Assembly: GCF_905171775.1 (NCBI RefSeq)
Contig: NC_053489.1
Span: 244,782,231-244,846,230, forward strand
DNA length: 64,000 nucleotides
Reading direction: 5' to 3'
DNA from: Rana temporaria
Lineage: Eukaryota > Chordata > Amphibia > Anura > Ranidae
The notes under the pieces were generated by a model. The model saw only the letters and a program-made list of their open reading frames with translations, ran no database searches and was not told the DNA's origin. A program made the translations under genes and the position numbers. Of this stretch, positions 58,121 through 64,000 are shown in pieces. Numbering within the stretch: position 1 is the first letter of the stretch; every line of letters starts with the position of its first letter.

Positions 58121-58614
58121 ATGGGCCTGATTTACCAAGCCTTTACTCCATGACTCATGGAGTAAAAGCAGGAGTAGCAGCCGTTTGGCCATTTACTAAA
58201 GAAATACGCTGCTAGTGCAGTGTATTTCCCTAGTTACTAATGTGCTCCGTGCGCCCAGGAGAGGGTGCATTGTGCACCAGTACAGACCTGGCGCACGGCA
58301 CATTAAACTATAAATTGCGGGGGTTTGGGCGGGAGTTTATTAAGGGGGGAGGTGGGGGGATGCAGGGGAAGTGAAGTGACATGTGTTTTGAAGTGTTTGG
58401 CGGGCCGAATTGAAAGGGAAAGTGTTTTTTGAAAACAGATCCCCGTACGCTTGCACAGTGCGCCTGAACCTCGGGAGGTTCATTTGCATACTGGGCATGC
58501 GCAGAGAGAAAAGTCAGGGATTCCCGTGCGCCCTGTCAGTACGCCGTGAAAATCTTGGTAAATACCAAGCGGCGTACCCGTGAATGCGCTGCGTGACGCG
58601 GCGCACGGGAATCT
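58121..58614. repeat. GC-rich repeat next to the giant palindrome
   Basis: Starts GGGCCTGATTTACCAAG, which resembles the GGGCCAGATTCA and GGGGCAGATCCAC element ends; a CTTGGTAAATACCAAG motif occurs at about 58553-58570. No matching right end was found, so it may be truncated by the palindrome. Confidence 0.45.
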
Positions 58615-59691
58615 CCGAGCTGTTTTCAGCCCTGAAGGGGAACTCGGCGCCAAATTTCAAACTTGAAATCGGCGCGGGTCCCCCTTCAGGGCTACATTAG
58701 GCTCTTAGGCTTGGTCCGGAACGTGAGGGGTTAAACCCACGCCGATTCGGCGCGGGGGTCCCCCCCAGATCCAAACCAAGCCCTCATCCCAAGCATGCAG
58801 TCTGGCCCGGACAGGAATGGGGGAGGGGACGAGCGAGCGGCCCCCCCCCCTCCTGAGCCGTACCAGACCGCATGCCCTCAACATGGGGGAGTGTGTGCTG
58901 TGGGGGAGGGGGGCACTGCCCCCCCACCCCAAAGCACTCTTGCCCCCATGTCGATAGGGACAAGAGCCTCTTCCCGACAACCCTTGCCGTTGGTTGTCGG
59001 GGTATGCGGGCGGGGCTAATCGGAATCTGCGAGCTCCCTTTAATAAGGGGGCCCCCAGATGCCGGACCCCCACCCTATGTGAATGAGTATGGGGTACATC
59101 GTACCTCTACCCATTCACATGGGGGAAATGTAAAGTAAAAAAAAAACACCACACAGAATAAAATATTTTATTAATCTGCTCCGGAGCCCCCCCTTTCTTC
59201 TTTAGCTCTCTTAGAAGGGGGGGTTTCTTCTCTCCCGATCTTCCGCCGGGACCCTGGGCTTCGGTGATTTCTGCCGGGGGAGGGCGCCATCCCTCGGTCC
59301 TCTCCGGAGCCTTCCGCCGGATGCCCCCACCCCATTTAAGCTCTTTTTCATTAGGGAGGGGCATCCGGACTTCGGGGTCTTCTGCCGGGGGATGGCGCCT
59401 ATCCCCCGGTCTTTCCGGTGCCTTCCGCCAGGGTTCCGGTCTTCCTGGTCTTCTGCCGGGGGTGCGCCAACTCCCCGGTCTTTTCTCTTCTGTCTTCTCT
59501 GCTCCCTCTTCTGCCTGGCTCCCCCGCGGAGCCAGGGCTTTCTTCCGTCTTCTTTCTTCTCTCTTCCTTCTTCTGCCTGTCTCCTCCGGGAGCACAGGGC
59601 TTGTCTCCGCTGTCTTCTCCCTTCTCTTCCATTGGATGTTGACACGACGAGGTCCGGCGCTGGAATGCCGTCTGAGCAGTGGGCATGGACT

Positions 59692-59698
59692 TATATAG
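59692..59698 (-). promoter_or_regulatory. TATA-like box, left arm of the palindrome
   Basis: Mirror image of the box at 59800-59806, pointing left, giving a head-to-head pair about 100 bp apart. Confidence 0.45.
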
Positions 59699-59799
59699 GG
59701 CAATGCCACCATGTGACCTCAACCCATGTGACATCACATTCCCATCATGCCCAGGGAATGTGATGTCACATGGGTTGAGGTCACATGGTGGCATTACCC

Positions 59800-59806
59800 T
59801 ATATAA
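59800..59806 (+). promoter_or_regulatory. TATA-like box, right arm of the palindrome
   Basis: CCCTATATAAGTCC fits a TATA box pointing away from the palindrome centre. The mirror copy is in the left arm. It is inferred from sequence only. Confidence 0.45.
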
Positions 59807-60872
59807 GTCCATGCCCGCCGCTGACACGGCATGTCAGCGCGGAACCTCGTCGTGTCAACATCGAATGGAAGAGAAGGAAGAAGACAGCGCAGACAAGCCC
59901 TGTGCTCCCGGAGGAGACAGGCAGAAGAAGGAAGAGAGAAGAAAGAAGACGGAAGAAAGCCCTGGCTCCGCGGGGGAGCCAGGCAGAAGAGGGAGCAGAG
60001 AAAAGACCTGGGAGTTGGCGCACCCCCGGCAGAAGACCAGGAAGACCGGAACCCTGGCGGAAGGCACCGGAAAGACCGGGGGATAGGCGCCATCCCCCGG
60101 CAGAAGACCCCGAAGTCCGGATGCCCCTCCCTAATGAAAAAGAGCTTAAATGGGGTGGGGGCATCCGGCGGAAGGCTCCGGAGAGGACCGAGGGATGGCG
60201 CCCTCCCCCGGCAGAAATCACCGAAGCCCAGGGTCCCGGCGGAAGATCGGGAGAGAAGAAACCCCCCCTTCTAAGAGAGCTAAAGAAGAAAGGGGGGGCT
60301 CCGGAGCAGATTAATAAAATATTTTATTCTGTGTGGTGTTTTTTTTTTACTTTACATTTCCCCCATGTGAATGGGTAGAGGTACGATGTACCCCATACTC
60401 ATTCACATAGGGTGGGGGGCCGGAATCTGGGGACCCCTTTATTAAAGGGGTCTCTCAGATTCTGATAAGCTCTCCGCCCGCATACCCCGACAACCAACGG
60501 CCAGGGTTGTCGGGAAGAGGCTCTTGTCCCTATCGACATGGGGGCAAGAGTGCTTTGGGGTGGGGGGGCAGTGCCCCCCTCCCCCACAGCACACACTCCC
60601 CCATGTTGAGGGCATGTGGTCTGGTATGGCTCAGGAGGGAGGGGGGCGCTCGCTCGTCCCCACCCCCATTCCTGTCTGACCAGACTGCGTGCCTGGGATA
60701 AGGGCTTGGTTTGGATCTTGGGGGGGGGGGGGGCACGCTATTTTTTTGGGCCCCGGTTTAACCCCTTATGTTCCAGACCAAGCCTAAGAGCCTGGTATGC
60801 ACCTGGAGGGAACCCACCTTATTTTTTTTGGGGGGGTCTGGAGTTCCCCTTCATGAACAGCGATCTGTCATT

Positions 60873-61280
60873 TACACATGTCAGTCCCATCCCCCCCCCC
60901 TACAGTTAGAACACACCCAGGGAACATATTTAACCCCTCCCTCGCACCTAGTGTTAACCCCTTCCCTGCCAGTGGCATTTTTTGAGTAAGCAATGCATTT
61001 TTTACAGCACTGATCGCTGAAAAATGCCAATGGTTCCAAAAAAGTGTTCGATGTGTCCGCCATAATGTCGCAGTACCGATAAAAATCGCTGATCGCCCCA
61101 ATAACTAGTTAAAACAACAAAAAAAAAAAATTTGTAGACGCTATACCTTTTGCAAAAACCAAACACTAAACGCTATTTGCGATTTTTTGGAACCAAAAAG
61201 ATGTAGAATACGTATCGGCCTAAACTGAGGGGTTTTTTAGTTTTTTGAATATATATTTTTGGGGATATTTATTATAGCAA
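60873..61280. repeat. Partial copy of the CCACTT-end TTAA family
   Basis: The interior text CCCTACAGTTAGAA, CATAATGTCGCAGTAC, AAAATCGCTGATCGCC and ATTTATTATAGCAAAAAGTA matches 27640-28030. The left end of the element is missing next to the palindrome. Confidence 0.6.
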
Positions 61281-61299
61281 AAAGTAAAAAGAATTTTTA

Positions 61300-61342
61300 C
61301 ATATGTGGGCGGGACTTACGCAAGTCCCGCCCACATATATAA
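61300..61342. repeat. Short perfect hairpin
   Basis: TATGTGGGCGGGACTT and AAGTCCCGCCCACATA around an ACGC loop; about 16 bp perfect stem within otherwise ordinary repeat sequence. Confidence 0.85.
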
Positions 61343-61619
61343 ACATCGTTCAAACCACACATGTGAGGTATTGACGCGTGCGTTAGAGCGAGAGCAATAC
61401 TTTTACCACTAGACTTTCTTTGTAACTATAAACTGGTAACCTGGAAAAAAAAATAAAAGGTCGCCTATGGGGATATTCACGGAATTCATTTTGGCCCCAT
61501 TGCAGGAGTGTTTCCAATAGTAAAGCGTGACATGTAAGGTATCTATTTACTCAGTGTAACATCATCTTTCACATTATCCCCAAAAATTGGGCTCACTTTT
61601 GTGTTTTGTTAATTTTTAA
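61343..61619. other. Interior or flank of repeats, nothing specific
   Basis: No coding signal. A TTAA at 61616-61619 starts the next element. Confidence 0.4.
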
Positions 61620-61760
61620 CCACTTGAGCCCGGACCATATTTCTGGTCAATGACCGGGCAAGTTTTTGTCATTCGGCGCGGCGTCGCTTTAACTGACAAT
61701 TGCGCAGTCGTGCGACGTGGCTCCCAAACTAAATTGGCAACCTTTTTTTTCACACAAATA
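61620..61760. repeat. End fragment of the CCACTT TTAA family, inverted
   Basis: CCACTTGAGCCCGGACC after TTAA, then the inverted end text TTTAACTGACAATTGCGCAG, matching the right end of 27335-28258 in reverse. It breaks off near 61760. Confidence 0.6.
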
Positions 61761-62829
61761 GATTATTAAATGTGCGTGTTTACTTCTGTCTTTAACACCT
61801 CCCCTTCAGGCTGGAAAGCATCAGATCAGGGGAAACAAAAAAAAAAAGCTCTCATTCCATTGCAGCTTGGTTCCTACATGTGTGATGAACTGAGCATGCT
61901 CAAACACTTAGAAAAAAAATATCCTTTCCTTTTAAAAGGTGAAAAACACTCATTGGATGCTCATAGAGCGTGGTTTGGGTTAATTGCAGGTGTGCCCAAT
62001 TACAAGCTCACCCAAACTAGAGACTGCAATTTGGTCATGTGATTTCAATTGCTTCATTACTAGCACTGTTATAAAAAGCTTGGATCGATCATTCCTCAGC
62101 TGCCCTCAGAAGGGGCAGGCTGGCAGAAATGCTGTTGCTAAACACAAATGTGGTTTGTTGCATGGGTTTTGTTTTATTTTGCCAATGGTTTTGGTTTATT
62201 TTTAAATAATGTTCACTTTGATGTATTTGTCTATGTGGCCTTATTTTATGAAAAATGTGTAAAGCTATGGTTAATTAGAATTTTGAAATGTATTTTTGTT
62301 TGTTTGTCTTTTTTTGCTTTCCTTGTTTTGTTGACCAATAAAAATTACTTTAAAATTGTTAAGTTTGTCTTTTGTTACTTTTTCATGCTACATATGTTGA
62401 CAGCTGCAGCTGAACTAGGTTTGGGCCTAACAAATTATGTGTGATTTTTGTCTAAGCTTCTTTCCTGGTGTGTAATCATGAAATGTTTGCCATGTTTATT
62501 CTCCCTGACTTTAAAGACAAAAACTGGTAAGTATTTTATTTATTCTGCAGTGGTCCTCAGCCCTCAAGTACCCCCGACAGGACATGTTTTGGGGATTTCT
62601 CTTATCAAGAATTGCTGTCCAGACTATTTTAAAGCACATGTGCAAGATGAAGGAAAACCTGCAAACATGGCCTGTGGGGGGGGGGGTTTGCTATTGGTGG
62701 ACAGGCTTGACGTGCTGATTTACAGCACTGTGCTTAAATCTAGCGCAAGGCAATCCTATTCAAATTGTGGGTGTTTGAGGGAAGCCAAGTGAGTGTTAGA
62801 ACCCCTGCTTTGTGTTTTTTTATTTTTGT
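61761..62829. other. Intronic sequence after exon 26, nothing recognised
   Basis: Frames up to 114 codons show no motif. I looked for a continuation of TEP1 NACHT or WD40 coding sequence here and found none. Confidence 0.4.
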
Positions 62830-63520
62830 GTTGAGCTTTGTGTCCCTTTTCTTAAAATTGGCTTCACTTCCTGTCACACAGCTGAACAGGAAGTGAGGTT
62901 AAAACCCTACCAGTGTCATTTCTTGGACACCGGTCAATCTAACTAGTGTCCCCATTAAGCAAATTGCACTCCAGCACTGCTGTGTACACCCCAAATCATG
63001 GGTCTTCAAACTACGGCCCTCCAGTTGTTCAGGAACTACAATTCCCATCATGCCTAGTCATGTCTGTGAATGTCAGTGCATTACAAGGCCTCATGGGATG
63101 TGTAGTTCTACAACAGCTGGAGGGCCGTAGTTTGAGGATCCCTGCCCCAAATGATTATTTAGTTTGGGGTTTAGTAAAGGCAAAGCCACTCTGCAGTACA
63201 AGCATAGTTGCTGAAAATCAGAGAGGAAGCACTGATGGTTTTAACATCCAATCCTGTAGAAGCAAAGTTGTTTTGTTTTCTTCCTTGCTTTGCACTTGTA
63301 GGAGTGGATTTGCCTTTAGTAAATGGACCCCAAAGTCCAAGATCCCTAATAATTTGGGGTGTACACAGCAAAATGCTAGAGTGCAATTTACATAATGGGA
63401 AACTATTTAGATTGATCTCTGTGTCCCCAAGAAAAGATATTAGTAAGGTTTTACCCTCACTTCCTGTTTGGCTATGTGACAGGAAGTGAATGAATTAGAA
63501 AGGGTGAAGACACCTCACAA
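62830..63520. repeat. Inverted-repeat element with a nested hAT MITE
   Basis: CACTTCCTGTCACACAGC near 62868 and ACAGGAAGTGAGG near 62888 pair with CTCACTTCCTGT and GTGACAGGAAGTGAA near 63458-63488. Further in, TTGCCTTTAGTAAA near 63309 pairs with TTTAGTAAAGGCAAA near 63171. The edges are approximate. Confidence 0.6.
62997..63144. mobile_element. Short hAT MITE with exact 8-bp target duplication
   Basis: Ends CATGGGTCTTCAAACTACGG and CCGTAGTTTGAGGATCCCTG; CCCCAAAT at 62989-62996 and 63145-63152. Inner text GGCCCTCCAGTTGTTC and GAACTACAATTCCCATCATG. 148 bp, largely self-complementary. Confidence 0.9.
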
Positions 63521-63729
63521 ATGTTGTCACTATCAGGGGTGCAGACATCCCCAAAAAAATGAGCAGATAATACTTATTTGCAAATTAATAATTTTTTAGT
63601 TAACATTGGGTGGGGTGCTCTAACACACATTCCTACATATTAGCAACGCTCTATCCTGGCCTATTGGCATGGTTATATTTTCTTAAGGCTCTCAATAAAA
63701 CTCTATGAAATTTGTGCTTAAACTAGAAC

Positions 63730-64000
63730 CAGGGGCGGACTGACAACTCATGGGGCCCCTGGGCAATAGAAGATTATGGGGCCCCTCTGGCTTACAGATG
63801 ACCACCACGCCAGGAGGTAGTGCAGAGGCGGGCAGCTAAAATCTTGGGATATTCACATTAAAAGCATGTCATTTTCGGACATATCAGGGACAGATCTAAA
63901 AAAAACACAGATTTTTACATACTGTCCCTGGTTTTACTGAGCCTGGCAACCCGGATGGGGCCCCCTAGTGGCATGGGGCCCTCGGGCAGTGCCCGAGTGA
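63730..64000. mobile_element. hAT-type element, cut by the window end
   Basis: Starts CAGGGGCGGACTGACAAC, a known style of hAT end, followed by repeated GGGGCCCC-type text. The other end is outside the window. Confidence 0.6.

Larger units (their letters stand above)
58619..60872. repeat. Giant inverted repeat (fold-back element), arms about 1.1 kb
   Basis: Left arm 58619-59742 and right arm 59753-60872 are reverse complements with few differences; the spacer is about 10 bp (near 59743-59752) and the centre is near 59748. The pairing is best between 58695 and 60802 and weaker at the outer edges. Each arm carries, facing outward, TATATAAG (59692-59698 minus, 59800-59806 plus), a purine-rich body and an AATAAA signal (59167-59172 minus, 60313-60318 plus). 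No transposase motif; I do not recognise the family. Confidence 0.85.

Noticed and set aside
59107..60378. Open frames of 135-201 codons in both arms of the giant palindrome (Arg/Glu/Pro-rich products)
   Set aside because: All frames in this GC- and purine-rich stretch are open, the longest start upstream of the TATA box, and the products are low complexity. The openness is a composition effect.
61761..63500. Next TEP1 exon (end of NACHT or start of WD40)
   Set aside because: I searched the frames for the expected LLLVKRE-like start and for WD repeats and saw neither.
1..64000. CRISPR arrays, bacterial operons or phage-like systems
   Set aside because: No direct-repeat/spacer arrays or dense prokaryotic coding; the window is vertebrate intronic DNA.

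Overview
The window is vertebrate nuclear DNA and most likely comes from a frog of the ranid lineage. The evidence is long introns with GT-AG splice sites, Tc1/mariner, hAT and Harbinger-like elements, DIRS tyrosine-recombinase retrotransposons, and very abundant short elements flanked by TTAA. The species assignment is inference; nothing in the window fixes it.

The only host gene I can support is TEP1 (telomerase-associated protein 1, also a vault particle protein), on the + strand. I assembled 26 coding exons between 6257 and 58070. Every exon has an AG acceptor and a GT donor, all phases agree, and together they give an uninterrupted 4311-nt reading frame (1437 codons) from the ATG at 6273. 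The encoded parts run in the family's usual order: a Ser/Thr/Asn-rich N-terminus, a TROVE module, a degenerate vWA-like part, a DUF4062-type segment, and a NACHT NTPase with intact Walker A and B motifs. The reading frame is still open at 58070, so the rest of NACHT and the C-terminal WD40 propellers lie beyond the window.

Most other sequence is mobile DNA, largely inside TEP1 introns or upstream. Region by region: 1-6256 is a mosaic of TTAA-flanked elements, a palindromic hAT element, a palindromic TTAA element and a dead Tc1. Intron 2 (7339-22677) holds a dead Tc1 carrying a small insert, and an ~0.85-kb hAT element with an exact 8-bp target duplication. A 6.2-kb DIRS retrotransposon (DIRS-A) with open gag, RT/RNase H and recombinase frames sits inside that hAT. 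Introns 3-11 carry hairpin-like elements and a LINE-type coding fragment cut by insertions at two TTAA sites. Intron 12 (34670-44466) holds a nearly complete Tc1 with one stop codon, then a second and unrelated DIRS element (DIRS-B) that is heavily broken. Introns 13-25 carry further short elements. Downstream of exon 26 is a 2.2-kb near-perfect palindrome (about 58.62-60.87 kb) with outward-facing TATA boxes and poly(A) signals in both arms, followed by more repeats.

The most unusual items are the giant palindrome, the hAT/DIRS-A nest whose internal complementary region reads as a copy of a joined-ends circle, and the TTAA element swarm in which neighbouring elements share a single TTAA. I saw no CRISPR array, operon or confident tRNA or rRNA gene.
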